Source of the DNA: Planctomycetaceae bacterium
GTDB lineage: Bacteria > Planctomycetota > Planctomycetia > Planctomycetales > Planctomycetaceae
Assembly: GCA_003445035.1 (NCBI GenBank)
Contig: DLVV01000304.1
Coordinates: 1 to 13,690 of the forward strand
DNA: 13,690 bases
Direction of reading: 5' to 3'
A model generated the notes under the pieces. That model was not told the DNA's origin, made no database searches, and was given only the letters and a program-made list of their open reading frames with translations. The position numbers were made by a program, and so were the translations under genes. How positions within the stretch are numbered: the stretch's first letter is position 1; each line of letters begins with the position of its first letter. Shown here one piece after another: positions 5,735 through 13,690 of this stretch.

Positions 5735-8031
5735 TTGCGGCCTTGGGGCAAGCTCCCTTCCTCGGCTGCCGCCTGCACCAGTGACTGCATTTGTTCGAGT
5801 CGTTCCCGGCTCAGCAGTTTGTCGACGTGACCCCGCGACTGAAGCAATTGGTGTAATCGGATGGTCTGCCGGGCCTCCCGGGCTGCACGAGAGGCCTGGC
5901 CGGTTTCGGCCAGTGTTTCGGCCAGCCAGGCGTGCAAACGAGGGTTGCTCGGATAGCGGTCAACGGCTGCTGTGCCCCAGTGGATCAACTCTTCCCGTGC
6001 AACATCATCATCGCGATGGCGTTGCCACTTCAGTCGCACAGCCCGAGCCCGGTCGTGAGCGGAAACCCAGTTGTGGGGATCACGAAGACTGGTTTCGGTG
6101 GCGGCACGGATGGCCTGTTCGAAAACCTCGTCGGAGACCGGGTTTCTGGTGGCGTGTTCGATCCTGAGCCGGGCCAATTTTCGCGAGGGGGCCGGGTCAA
6201 GTCGATCGGCCCGCTGTGCGTCGTGGAGCAGCCGGGCCGCTTCGCCCGGACGATCTCGCAACAGCAGGGCGTTGTCGGCTTGCTGGTCGGCGACCGAACT
6301 CTGGAAGACCGGGTTCACGGCAAAAAGCGTCACGAGCATCAACAGCACTCCACAGCCCACCACCGCGAGTCGGGCTGGCCCCAGCGAGGGAGCCGAGGCG
6401 AAGACGTGGCCGCGGTTGGGCCATGGTCGCCAACCGATCACCAGCAGCAACACAAGTTGCATCAACGCCGGTCGACTGAACCCGCCGGCTCCCAGCAGAT
6501 GGACCAGCAATGCGACCAGTGCGGCCAGGGTCGCCCGTCGTTGAATCGACCGATCGGGTCGCACGGCAGGCAGGCACGTCCAGAACACGATGAAGCCCCC
6601 CGCCACACAGGCCAGTCGCGTGTCGAGGCCACCTTCCAGCAGCCAGCCCGGTGCCATTGCCAGTGCGAACCCGAAGACACCGCCGAGGGCGATTATCCCG
6701 GTCGGGGCACCCCGGTCCCCCTGCTCACCGACGGTCTCAGACGATGCGGTGTCGTCCTGGTGGCGACCCGCCAGGAGCAGGACGACACATGCGATCAGTC
6801 CGGCCAGCCCGATCAGCCCGGAGGTGGCGGTGGCTTCGAGGAGAAAATTGTGCGGGTCGGCGATCTCTTCGCTCGACTCCTCGAACTTGTGTGCCAGGTA
6901 GTGTTGGCGGAAGTTTCCCGGGCCGGTGCCCATCAAGGGGCGGTCGGCGATCACTCCCAGGGTGCCCCGCCAGTATTCGAACCTGTAGGAGAGCGACTTG
7001 GGGGCTTCGGTGAAGACCTCACGGTCAATCCCTCCGGTCCAGAAGGCGACCACCACCAGCAGTACCGGGACGGAGGCTCCCAGGGCCACGCGACCGGGAC
7101 GTTCCTTAATCCATCCGAGCACCTGTCCCCCCGCCAGGAGTACGCCACCGGCCGCGAAGCCTGCCCATGCGGTCCGGCTCTTGGTCAACAGCAGGCAGTA
7201 GGAGATCAGCAGGAATCCGGCCACGAGGAAAATTGCGGCCGTCGACAATCGGCCGAAGAATCCTTTCCGGTCCGTCTCGGGCCCGTCGGAGTGTCTCCAG
7301 GCCGACAACAGGCCCAGGCCGTAGATCAGCAGAGGGGCCAGGAGACCGCCGAGCGAATTGGCGAGGGCGAATAGGGCGTATGGTTCGCGACTGTCGCGGA
7401 GACGGCGTTCCCAGAGTTGCCGGGCGGGTCCCTCGAGCGGAACCCCGGCGGCGGCCAGTTCGGCCCTCAATCGACGCGCGGTGGAGATGTCTCGAGATCG
7501 GACAGCCGTGTCGAGTTCATCCTGGAGTGTCTTGAACGATTCGATGGCTCGGCGATAGCCGACATGGTGCTGCCAGATGCCCAGGACCGACAGGGACACC
7601 GCGACGGCCAGAGTGACACGAGCCAGGGCCTGGAAGTCGGTGGGTTTGGAGAACCATCTTCTAAGCAGGACGAAGGCCAGCAGCAGTGAGATCCACTCAC
7701 ACGCCATGTTGGCGGCGGCCCGTCCGTTGCCATCTCCAGTGGCAATCAGCCAGGCCGCCGAAACGACCTGTGGAGTCACCAGCAGGGTGACCGCGAGATC
7801 GATGCGGTCGAATCGCAGGGGGGAGAGTGGCCATCGTCTCAGTCGCGACAGGCTCCAGGTCATTGCCAGCAGAAGCCAACCGGTGACCAGCCACAGCGTG
7901 GCCCCTGAGGCGGTCGATTCGGCCGGCATCAGCCAGCGAGCCACCAGCAGGCCGACCGCGATTCCCAGCCAGGCCGGTGACTGTTCCGGGGCGACGTCGG
8001 ATGCCACGGCCGGGCGGGACCTTTCAGGCAT
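5731..8031 (-). CDS. O-antigen ligase/polymerase (Wzy_C) family membrane protein with TPR-like C-terminus, 766 aa
   Basis: The start is the ATG at 8029-8031, giving MPERSRPAV; it overlaps the transferase stop in ATGCCTGA, so translation is probably coupled. Roughly a dozen hydrophobic helices cover residues 18-575. The Wzy_C core includes ALFALANSLGGLLAPLLIYG (219-238), LLLTKSRTAWAGF (280-292), RFEYWRGTLG (350-359), a GTGPGNFRQHY loop (368-378) and DPHNFLLEATATSGLIG (392-408), as in O-antigen ligases and polymerases. These enzymes transfer or polymerise glycans from undecaprenyl carriers on the periplasmic side. An extra soluble, helical, charged segment (about 160-218, ESFKTLQDELDTAVRSRDIS onward) sits between two helices. 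After the last helix (about 555-575), residues 580-750 form TPR-like helical pairs (for example AWLAETLAETGQASRAAREA), probably periplasmic. Ligase versus polymerase activity cannot be separated by sequence. A longer start at 8136 lies inside the transferase gene and is unlikely. Confidence 0.87.
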   Translation of the reverse strand: MPERSRPAVASDVAPEQSPAWLGIAVGLLVARWLMPAESTASGATLWLVTGWLLLAMTWSLSRLRRWPLSPLRFDRIDLAVTLLVTPQVVSAAWLIATGDGNGRAAANMACEWISLLLAFVLLRRWFSKPTDFQALARVTLAVAVSLSVLGIWQHHVGYRRAIESFKTLQDELDTAVRSRDISTARRLRAELAAAGVPLEGPARQLWERRLRDSREPYALFALANSLGGLLAPLLIYGLGLLSAWRHSDGPETDRKGFFGRLSTAAIFLVAGFLLISYCLLLTKSRTAWAGFAAGGVLLAGGQVLGWIKERPGRVALGASVPVLLVVVAFWTGGIDREVFTEAPKSLSYRFEYWRGTLGVIADRPLMGTGPGNFRQHYLAHKFEESSEEIADPHNFLLEATATSGLIGLAGLIACVVLLLAGRHQDDTASSETVGEQGDRGAPTGIIALGGVFGFALAMAPGWLLEGGLDTRLACVAGGFIVFWTCLPAVRPDRSIQRRATLAALVALLVHLLGAGGFSRPALMQLVLLLVIGWRPWPNRGHVFASAPSLGPARLAVVGCGVLLMLVTLFAVNPVFQSSVADQQADNALLLRDRPGEAARLLHDAQRADRLDPAPSRKLARLRIEHATRNPVSDEVFEQAIRAATETSLRDPHNWVSAHDRARAVRLKWQRHRDDDVAREELIHWGTAAVDRYPSNPRLHAWLAETLAETGQASRAAREARQTIRLHQLLQSRGHVDKLLSRERLEQMQSLVQAAAEEGSLPQGRN

Positions 8032-9196
8032 CCTGGCCCCCGCCGTCTTCGGGTTCGTCGGGGATCGGGTCGGAGGGCCGGTCGGCCTGGACCCTGCGGC
8101 CGACGGTTTCGAGAATCGCGACCAGGCCCAGCACACAGGCGATCAATGCCAGGATCATCAGGGCCGCCATCCAGTCGGAGACCTGGTACAGCAGCACCCC
8201 CCCCAGCCCGGTCATCAGTGTCGCCAAGTGAATCACCAGGACCGCATTTCGTCGACTGAATCCCAGGTCGACCAGCCGGTGGGAAAAGTGGTTCTTGTCG
8301 GGCTGGAACGGACTCTGGCCACGTTTCAGCCGGATCAGCATCACGCTGGTGAAGTCATAAAGCGGGATGGCCAGGACGAACAGAGGGGCCAGGATCACGT
8401 GTCGGCCTGTTGAGCCGGTTCCGGACTCGTAGAAGGTCCCGACGACGGTCAGTGTCGCCAACAACAGGCCAATGAAATAACTGCCGGCGTCTCCCAGGAA
8501 GATCTTGGCTGGAGGCCAGTTGTGGAAGAGGAACCCCGCAAGAGCTCCGGCAAGAACCAGCAGAACACCGGCGACCAGCCAGTGGGGCCTGGGAGTCCCG
8601 GTCAGCAGCACGATGGCGAACAGGGACGCCGAGATCAGGGCGATGCCCGGCGAGAGCCCGTCCATGTTGTCGAGAAAGTTGAAGGCGTTGACCAGGACCA
8701 GGATCCACAGCACGGTTGCCAGGCCGCCGACCAGCGGGCTGGGCACAAACAGTGTCCCGCGGACGCCGCCGAACACCAGGCCCGCTGCGACCAGTCCCTG
8801 GACGGCCAGTCGTGGCCCCCACGGCAAGTTTCGGAAATCGTCGATCAGGCCGACAATCGCCAGGAGCGTGGCTCCTCCCAGGATTCCCCACAGCAAGCCC
8901 AGGCGTGAGTGGAGTCCCGCGAGGTCCAGTTCCGTGGCGACGGCCGCCGGCAGCAGGTCATCCAGCGACAGTCCCGGGACCAGGTTGCAGGCGATCAGCG
9001 ACACCGCCGCCAGCGGAGTGACAACCGAGAACCACACGGCGATGCCGCCACCCATCGGTGTGACCGTCTCGTGGACTTTCCGCGGACCGGGCCGATCGAC
9101 CAGGCCCCAGGCCGGGGCCCACCGTCGGAGCAGGCCGGTTGCCGTGACCGACAGCAGCATCGGCGGGACCACACAGGCCAGGACGAATGACAGCAT
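8024..9196 (-). CDS. WecA/TagO/MraY-family polyprenyl-phosphate sugar-1-phosphate transferase, 390 aa
   Basis: This multi-spanning inner-membrane enzyme should transfer a sugar-1-phosphate (often GlcNAc-1-P) from UDP-sugar to undecaprenyl phosphate, the first step of lipid-linked glycan assembly. The family motifs occur in order: RKVHETVTPMGG (39-50), the catalytic Asp pair in LIDDFRNLPWGPRL (117-130), NAFNFLDNMDGLSPG (170-184), KIFLGDAGSYFIG (231-243) and the cytoplasmic DKNHFSHRLVDLGFSRR (300-316). About ten or eleven hydrophobic segments surround them, and the length is normal for WecA-like proteins. The NMDG motif and the His-rich loop favour the WecA/TagO branch over MraY. The ATG at 9194-9196 has GGGAG about 11 bases upstream and lies 7 bases after the sulfatase stop; the 3' end overlaps the ligase start. 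A charged Asp/Glu/Pro-rich tail (about 370-390) is dispensable-looking. Confidence 0.93.
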   Translation of the reverse strand: MLSFVLACVVPPMLLSVTATGLLRRWAPAWGLVDRPGPRKVHETVTPMGGGIAVWFSVVTPLAAVSLIACNLVPGLSLDDLLPAAVATELDLAGLHSRLGLLWGILGGATLLAIVGLIDDFRNLPWGPRLAVQGLVAAGLVFGGVRGTLFVPSPLVGGLATVLWILVLVNAFNFLDNMDGLSPGIALISASLFAIVLLTGTPRPHWLVAGVLLVLAGALAGFLFHNWPPAKIFLGDAGSYFIGLLLATLTVVGTFYESGTGSTGRHVILAPLFVLAIPLYDFTSVMLIRLKRGQSPFQPDKNHFSHRLVDLGFSRRNAVLVIHLATLMTGLGGVLLYQVSDWMAALMILALIACVLGLVAILETVGRRVQADRPSDPIPDEPEDGGGQDA

Positions 9197-9203
9197 ACTC
9201 CGC

Positions 9204-10811
9204 TCAGCTCCCAGTCACCGCTCGCTGTCCTGCCGGTTCTGCCGACCTCTTCTTTTTCTTACGGGTCTTGGACCTCTTCCGCTTGAGCGGCTTCCGTGGC
9301 TTTCCCTCTTTGGAAACGCTTCCCCTGTCGTCGGGGACGCGGTAGTGCCGGCGGAGCCGTTTCAACTCGCCCTTGAGCCGCTCGGTGACCGACGCGTATT
9401 CCGGCGAACCGTAGACACTGCGCATCTCGCGAGGGTCTTGCTTGAGATCGTAGAGTTCCCATTCGTCCAGGTTGTAGAAGTGCATCAGCTTGTAGCGTGC
9501 GTCGCGGACGCCCAGGTGCCGCCGCACGCTGTGGGGTCCGGGGAACTCGTAGTACTGGTAGAACAGCGACTTCCGCCAGTTGGACGGTGTTTGGCCGGAG
9601 AACAGCGGTCTCAGGCTCAGGCCCTGCATGTCGGAGGGGATGTCCGTATCGGCCAGGTCGAGAAACGTCTGGGCGAAGTCCAGGTTGCTGACCAGGTCGG
9701 TGTTGATGCTGCCGGGAGCGATGTGCCCGGGCCAGCGGACCATCAGCGGCATCCGGTAGCTCTCCTCGTACATGAACCGCTTGTCGAACCAGCCGTGGTC
9801 GCCCAGGTAAAAGCCCTGGTCGGAGGAATAAATCACGATGGTGTTCTTGGCCAGGCCGGCCTGGTCGAGGTAATCCAGGACCCGGCCGACGTTGTCGTCG
9901 ACACTGGCGATACACCGGAGGTAGTCCTTGATGTACCGCTGGTACTTCCAGCGGACCAGGTCCTTGCCCTTGAGATTGGCCTTGCGGAATGCGTCATTTT
10001 TGGGGCCGTAGGCGGCGTTCCAGGTCTTGAGTTGTTCGGGGGTCAGGTTTCGAGGAGGGACCAGCTTCAGGTCATTCCGCGTCATCGTGCGGGCGATCGA
10101 CATGTCCTGTGTCCGAGCGGCGGTGCCACGGCCGACGTAGTTGTCGAAGAGGTTGTCGGGTTCGGGGATCTTGACATCGTCGTAGAGTGCCAGGTGTTTG
10201 GGACCTGGTTGCCAGTTCCTGTGTGGGGCCTTGTGCTGGAACATCATCAGGAAAGGCTTCGTCGTGTCGCGGGTCTTGAGGAACTTCAGCGCGATGTCGG
10301 TGATGATGTCGGTGGTGTAGCCGGTGTGCTTGACCCGGCTGCCGTTGCGGATCATCGGTGGGTTGTAATAGGGGCCCTGGCCGATCAGTACCTCGTGGAA
10401 GTCGAATCCGGTCGGCAGGCTTTTCAGGTGCCATTTGCCGATCATCGCGGTCTGGTAGCCGGACTTCTGCAACAGCTTGGAGAAGGTCTGCTGCCCGCCG
10501 TTGAACCGACCCCGGTTGTCGATGACGCCGTTGAGGTGGCTGTGCTTGCCGGTCAGGATCACGGCCCGGCTGGGACCGCAGATCGAATTGGTGCAAAAGC
10601 AGTTGCGGAAGAGCATCCCCTCGTTGGCCAGGCGATCGAGTTGTGGGGTCTTGTTGATCTTCGATCCGTAACACGACAGCGCGTGTGCGGCGTGATCGTC
10701 AGTGAAGATGAACACGATGTTCGGCCGGGTGGCGGCGAGAAGATCGGTGGCCGCCAGGGTCGCAATCAGCAGCAGGAGAGTGGCCAGGCGGCCCGGGCGG
10801 GTGATGGTCAT
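9204..10811 (-). CDS. Secreted type I (formylglycine) sulfatase, GlcNAc-6-sulfatase-like, 535 aa
   Basis: The ATG at 10809-10811 has GAGG 7 bases upstream and begins [27 protein letters not shown], a Sec signal peptide, so the enzyme is exported. [11 protein letters not shown] (29-39) supplies metal-binding Asp residues. [17 protein letters not shown] (76-92) carries the sulfatase signature with Cys78, which must be oxidised to formylglycine. [19 protein letters not shown] and [18 protein letters not shown] give further active-site Lys, His and Asp residues. The C-terminal part ([18 protein letters not shown]) resembles DUF4976. The motif set is most like N-acetylglucosamine-6-sulfatases and related glycan sulfatases, but substrate is uncertain. 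The last 37 residues are extraordinarily basic ([13 protein letters not shown]) and outside the fold. It is followed by the glycan transferase after 7 bases, suggesting co-expression with polysaccharide synthesis. A longer start at 10907 would overlap the SDR stop and lacks a signal peptide. Confidence 0.93.
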   Translation of the reverse strand: MTITRPGRLATLLLLIATLAATDLLAATRPNIVFIFTDDHAAHALSCYGSKINKTPQLDRLANEGMLFRNCFCTNSICGPSRAVILTGKHSHLNGVIDNRGRFNGGQQTFSKLLQKSGYQTAMIGKWHLKSLPTGFDFHEVLIGQGPYYNPPMIRNGSRVKHTGYTTDIITDIALKFLKTRDTTKPFLMMFQHKAPHRNWQPGPKHLALYDDVKIPEPDNLFDNYVGRGTAARTQDMSIARTMTRNDLKLVPPRNLTPEQLKTWNAAYGPKNDAFRKANLKGKDLVRWKYQRYIKDYLRCIASVDDNVGRVLDYLDQAGLAKNTIVIYSSDQGFYLGDHGWFDKRFMYEESYRMPLMVRWPGHIAPGSINTDLVSNLDFAQTFLDLADTDIPSDMQGLSLRPLFSGQTPSNWRKSLFYQYYEFPGPHSVRRHLGVRDARYKLMHFYNLDEWELYDLKQDPREMRSVYGSPEYASVTERLKGELKRLRRHYRVPDDRGSVSKEGKPRKPLKRKRSKTRKKKKRSAEPAGQRAVTGS

Positions 10812-10903
10812 CGGGAGCCTCAAACAGCGGGGACAAGGTCGGAAGCCACCCGATTCGCATGGATGGTCGGACCGGCTTATCTTCAGCACTGTGCCGATGA
10901 ACT
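10812..10903. other. Intergenic region between SDR and sulfatase genes
   Basis: These 92 bases separate the SDR stop from the sulfatase start. They contain the sulfatase ribosome site (GAGG, about 10819-10822). TTGAAG at about 10901-10906 on the minus strand could be a -35 box, but the -10 candidate GAAGAT is poor, so a separate sulfatase promoter is possible and not shown. No terminator hairpin with a T-run is visible. Confidence 0.3.
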
Positions 10904-11830
10904 TCAAGACCCGGTGGTCACGGCCGGTTCGGTCGAGTCGACGCGTTCCAACCGGCCGAACGTCTCATCGGTCGACCCGTCGTGGTTTCTCCCGGTCGGC
11001 TGCTCGGCACGATTGTGGCCCAGCCAGTCGGCCATGCCGGTGTGGATTCCCGTCCAGTCTCCCAGCTTCTGCGACCAGCGAATGGGCAGCAGTGCCCTCG
11101 AGAGTGGGATCAGGCTGACGGCTCGGGGCAGCATCAGGTTCGGACGACCAGCGAGTACGGCGCGGACCACTTGACGGGCGACCTCGGCAGGGGTGAGCAG
11201 TCGTGTGAATCGTGGTGGGCGGACGCCGGAGAACAGTCCGGTCGAGATGTAGCTCGGACAGACAGCGGTGACACTGGCATGCCGGTGCCCACTGTGTCTC
11301 AGTTCTTCGCGTAGCGATTCGGTGAAGCCCAGGACGGCCCACTTGCTGGCGGCGTAGGTCGAGGCGCCCGGCAAACCAATCAGCGCAGACGCACTGACGA
11401 TGTTGACCAGATGGGCAACCGGCGAGCCGAGGACAACGGGAAGGAACGCGTGGGTGACCCGGATCGGGCCATGCGTATTGACCTCGAACGTGGCGAGATG
11501 TTCGTCAACCGGGACGTCGGTGAACAGACCACCTCGGACGATTCCGGCGTTGTTGACCAGCACGTCGACAGCACCGGCACGGGTCATCACTTCCCGTCGC
11601 GCCCGCTCGATGCTTTCCGGACAGGTCACATCCATCTCAAGACCGATCACCGCGTTACCACGTCGGCTGAGCCATTCGGTCGTCATGTCGATTCCCGACC
11701 GATCACTGTCGGTCACGATGATCCGGGATCCGGCGTCGGCGAATGCTCCGGCCAGTGCGCGGCCCAGGCCATGTCCGGCTCCGGTGATCAGCACCCAACG
11801 GTCCGTCAGTCGTGTTGTTGGCCGTGTCAT
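10904..11830 (-). CDS. Classical short-chain dehydrogenase/reductase, 308 aa
   Basis: The cofactor and catalytic motifs of classical SDRs are complete: TGAGHGLG (16-23) for the dinucleotide, acidic TDSD after the second strand (40-43), which favours NAD over NADP, MDVT (66-69), NNAG (93-96), Ser146 in IVSAS, and Tyr159-x3-Lys163 in [15 protein letters not shown] (191-200) is the usual substrate-loop region after strand six. The extra 70 residues beyond the about 240-residue core include [15 protein letters not shown], as in SDRs acting on hydrophobic or lipid substrates, and a charged, low-complexity C-terminus. The chosen ATG at 11828-11830 has GGAGG 8 bases upstream; a TTG start at 11872 would add 14 residues without support. 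It lies 53 bases after the aldehyde dehydrogenase-like gene, which suggests an alcohol-aldehyde-acid oxidation pair. The substrate is unknown. Confidence 0.9.
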   Translation of the reverse strand: MTRPTTRLTDRWVLITGAGHGLGRALAGAFADAGSRIIVTDSDRSGIDMTTEWLSRRGNAVIGLEMDVTCPESIERARREVMTRAGAVDVLVNNAGIVRGGLFTDVPVDEHLATFEVNTHGPIRVTHAFLPVVLGSPVAHLVNIVSASALIGLPGASTYAASKWAVLGFTESLREELRHSGHRHASVTAVCPSYISTGLFSGVRPPRFTRLLTPAEVARQVVRAVLAGRPNLMLPRAVSLIPLSRALLPIRWSQKLGDWTGIHTGMADWLGHNRAEQPTGRNHDGSTDETFGRLERVDSTEPAVTTGS

Positions 11831-11883
11831 GGTTGCGGCCTCCAGGCCCGGAGGTCTCGGAGCAGCGGTCAATTGTGGTCAGT

Positions 11884-13626
11884 TCATGTACGGCGAATCA
11901 GTCTCCAGAGGGTCTTCCAGCCGGGCCGGTCGTAGAGGTCCAGCAGGGCCCACGAAAGTGGCTCGGGATTGGGGTGACTGGGGAACCATGGCGGTCGTGG
12001 AAACGACGTCAGCGGTCCGTCCATCACCACCTGGTCGACTCCGTCGAGCAGGAAGGTGTTGTGCACCCGTGCGTTGCCACTCTGGACGTCGCCCCGGGTG
12101 CTGTCGGGGTGGCCACCCCAGGGGGGGCTGGCCAGGACATAGCTGAGGCCAACCCACTGGTTGATGCCAACCATGCCGTATTTCAGTGAGGCAACCAATC
12201 GGTCGAGCCGGTCTCGGGCGGCGCGATCCCGTCGCTGGCTCGATGGGACGGTCAGTGTGGCACTGAGAGTGCCCCACAGGGTGTTGTTGCAGAAAACGGC
12301 CGCCCGGCGGCAGAATTCCTCGGATGTCCCGGCCTCGAGACCCACCTCGGCCAGTACGCAGGTGAACGGCTCGCGAGCGAAGAAGGGAGAATCGGATCCC
12401 GGGTTGACGTCTCGAATCATCGTTGGCTGAATCCGGTCACCGTCCGGATTCTGCCCGGCGAATTCTTCGAAACGCTCCGTGGCGCCCGGGCACCAGGCAT
12501 CGCGAGGCTCGGCGTTCTTCAGCACCTCGGCAACTCGATCGACGAAGCGATCTCGCTGGCTCCAGCCCCGCCAGGTCACCAGCACCCGGGTGGCCACGCA
12601 GTTGCATCCGGCGTTGTTGATGACCGACGAGGCGACGTTTTCGGCCTGGTACTCCAATTGCCGTTTCGTGTACTGGCCGGGAATGATGATCCAGGGACTG
12701 ATGTTGCCCAACTCGGCCGAGACGGGTTTTTCGAGTAACGGCCGGTCGAATCGGCGTCGTTCGTCGTTTTCGGGTCCGGGAGATCCCCAGACGATTGCGT
12801 CATGCGTCTCGACGCTGCCGGTGATGTGAACCGCATCGATACCCGGGTGGGTCACCGCGCGGCTGCCGGTCTCGGCATTGCCGGAGATGATCCTCAGGTA
12901 TCCGTGGTTGATCAGCGGTGCCAGCAAACGCTCGAAGATCGGTTTGAGAGGTTCGTGCAGAGGGTGCAACTTCAACAGCACCGCTTCGCTGCGAGCGAAG
13001 ATGCGATCACAGGTGTCGAGTATCGGAACACTCGAGATGTTACCGGCCCCGAGTACCACTGTGACTCGCGGTGCCCGGGCCGATTGCGATCGCTGGAATC
13101 GGTCAGCGGCGTGGTTCTCGAGCGTGGACGGAGAAATGCCGGCTCGCATTCGGACCCGTGTCTTGAAGCCCGTGAAGACCAGGTGGTCAAACAGTCCGGC
13201 GACCGGCATCACGGGGACCAGCAGACGACCGTCGATCCCGCGACAGATCCGACCTGGCAGGCGAGGTCGACCGGTGGTGCTGATGTCCCGGAAAGTTCTT
13301 CCGAGCAGATGCAGATAGCGGGTGGTTGCCACCGGCCCCGACAGGATCTCTTCACTGCGAATATGATCAGTCGGCCTGATCTGCTTGATCGCGGTGGAGC
13401 AGTCGACCCATTCCCGGGCCAGTCGCCCCACGTTTTTCTGCACGGCCTCGACCAGTTGGATCCGTTCCAACAACGGGCTCATTGCCAATTGTTCGGACCC
13501 AGCAACGAGTTCCTCAAGCAGGTCGTCAAGTGCGAGAGTGTCGGTGGGATCCACGGTTGTCGTGTTCGTCGGTCCGCACAGCACGGCCGGCTGTCGCGAC
13601 AATTCGTTCCCAGTTGGCTCGAACAT
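11884..13626 (-). CDS. Aldehyde dehydrogenase-superfamily protein, 580 aa
   Basis: The start is the ATG at 13624-13626, with AGGAG (13634-13638) 8 bases upstream; the ATG at 13650 would add eight residues and lies inside a palindrome. Residues about 35-520 show the ALDH fold: VTVVLGAGNISSVP (188-201), VLLKLHPLHE (216-225), VHITGSVETHDAIV (266-279), EKPVSAELGNISPW (299-312) with a probable general-base Glu305, and NNAGCNCVATRVLV (337-350) with a probable nucleophile Cys343. SLKYGMVGINQWVG and SGNARVHNT near the end correspond to the usual ALDH closing motifs. The protein is about 90 residues longer than a typical ALDH, mostly in its N-terminal segment and a Pro/Trp-rich C-terminal tail (about 540-580). 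It likely oxidises an aldehyde to acid, or reduces an acyl group; substrate unknown. The SDR gene follows after 53 bases. Confidence 0.87.
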   Translation of the reverse strand: MFEPTGNELSRQPAVLCGPTNTTTVDPTDTLALDDLLEELVAGSEQLAMSPLLERIQLVEAVQKNVGRLAREWVDCSTAIKQIRPTDHIRSEEILSGPVATTRYLHLLGRTFRDISTTGRPRLPGRICRGIDGRLLVPVMPVAGLFDHLVFTGFKTRVRMRAGISPSTLENHAADRFQRSQSARAPRVTVVLGAGNISSVPILDTCDRIFARSEAVLLKLHPLHEPLKPIFERLLAPLINHGYLRIISGNAETGSRAVTHPGIDAVHITGSVETHDAIVWGSPGPENDERRRFDRPLLEKPVSAELGNISPWIIIPGQYTKRQLEYQAENVASSVINNAGCNCVATRVLVTWRGWSQRDRFVDRVAEVLKNAEPRDAWCPGATERFEEFAGQNPDGDRIQPTMIRDVNPGSDSPFFAREPFTCVLAEVGLEAGTSEEFCRRAAVFCNNTLWGTLSATLTVPSSQRRDRAARDRLDRLVASLKYGMVGINQWVGLSYVLASPPWGGHPDSTRGDVQSGNARVHNTFLLDGVDQVVMDGPLTSFPRPPWFPSHPNPEPLSWALLDLYDRPGWKTLWRLIRRT

Positions 13627-13642
13627 TACGGATCTCCTGCAC

Positions 13643-13680
13643 GAATCCATCCGGGTTCGGACACACGACCCGATGGATTC
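13643..13680. repeat. Interrupted palindrome upstream of the aldehyde dehydrogenase-like gene (candidate operator)
   Basis: GAATCCATCCGGGT (13643-13656) and ACCCGATGGATTC (13668-13680) are inverted copies that differ only by one extra base in the left arm, with an 11-base centre. The right arm overlaps a possible -10 box, and the left arm ends 4 bases before the AGGAG ribosome site. There is no T-run, so it is not a standard terminator. A repressor operator is the best reading; an mRNA hairpin near the ribosome site is the alternative. Confidence 0.6.
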
Positions 13681-13682
13681 TA
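13677..13682 (-). promoter_or_regulatory. Possible -10 box of the aldehyde dehydrogenase-SDR unit
   Basis: TAGAAT on the minus strand (5 of 6 consensus positions) lies about 50 bases upstream of the ATG, and the same hexamer is used in the predicted DUF1573 promoter. The -35 box would lie beyond position 13690, outside the window, so the call is weak. Confidence 0.3.
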
Positions 13683-13690
13683 GACCCGTG

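Noticed and set aside
5932..7374. 480-codon open frame on the plus strand
   Set aside because: Antisense to the Wzy_C-like membrane protein; its Gln/Arg/Gly-rich translation has no recognisable domain and no ribosome site.
8032..8136. 35-residue extension of the ligase-like protein
   Set aside because: It lies inside the transferase gene; the ATG at 8031 forms a typical coupled overlap with the transferase stop.
10812..10907. 32-residue extension of the sulfatase
   Set aside because: It would put a Cys/Arg-rich stretch before an evident signal peptide and overlap the SDR stop; the ATG at 10811 has a good ribosome site.
8505..11174. 889-codon open frame on the plus strand
   Set aside because: It runs antisense to the transferase, sulfatase and part of the SDR gene, all of which have clear family motifs. 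Its translation is Gly/Arg/Val-rich without domains, as expected from GC-rich third positions.
13643..13680. The palindrome upstream of the ALDH-like gene as a rho-independent terminator
   Set aside because: Neither strand has a T-run after the stem; the overlap with a -10-like box fits an operator better.

Overview
The window reads as one compact, high-GC chromosomal segment in which every convincing gene lies on the minus strand, so gene order runs from high to low coordinates. The gene types point to a planctomycete: a formylglycine-type sulfatase with a DUF4976-like C-terminus, a DUF1573 protein, a fusion of a 5'-nucleotidase-like domain with multihaem cytochrome c, and an O-antigen ligase with a TPR-like tail. 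That assignment is an inference from gene content. I see no rRNA, tRNA, CRISPR array, transposase or prophage gene, and no gene-free stretch longer than about 300 bases.

In transcription order, the first block (13690 to 5731) holds an aldehyde dehydrogenase-family protein, a classical short-chain dehydrogenase, a secreted type I sulfatase, a WecA/MraY-like polyprenyl-phosphate sugar-1-phosphate transferase, and an O-antigen ligase-like polymerase with a TPR-like tail. The last two overlap by 8 bases and the sulfatase ends 7 bases before the transferase, so these three look like a surface or exo-polysaccharide unit. The two oxidoreductases are 53 bases apart and are preceded by a large interrupted palindrome that overlaps a possible -10 box.

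The second block (5730 to 1842) begins with a good sigma70-like promoter overlapping the stop codon of the ligase. It holds a membrane-anchored DUF1573 protein, a membrane-anchored metallophosphoesterase-like/tetrahaem cytochrome c fusion, a DUF971 zinc-binding-type protein and a CYTH-domain enzyme. The last three are tightly spaced or overlapping. The phosphoesterase part lacks recognisable metal ligands, which makes this block the most unusual part of the window.

The third block (1671 to 1) holds recA with its own 170-base upstream region, then the 5' part of a secreted HtrA-like serine protease that runs off the window. The protease includes the catalytic His and Asp but not the Ser.

No clearly new defence or mobile system is visible. 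The best candidates for novelty are the degenerate phosphoesterase-cytochrome fusion with its DUF1573 and DUF971 neighbours, the ALDH-family protein with an unusual Cys motif and C-terminal extension under a likely operator, and a strongly basic tail on the sulfatase.
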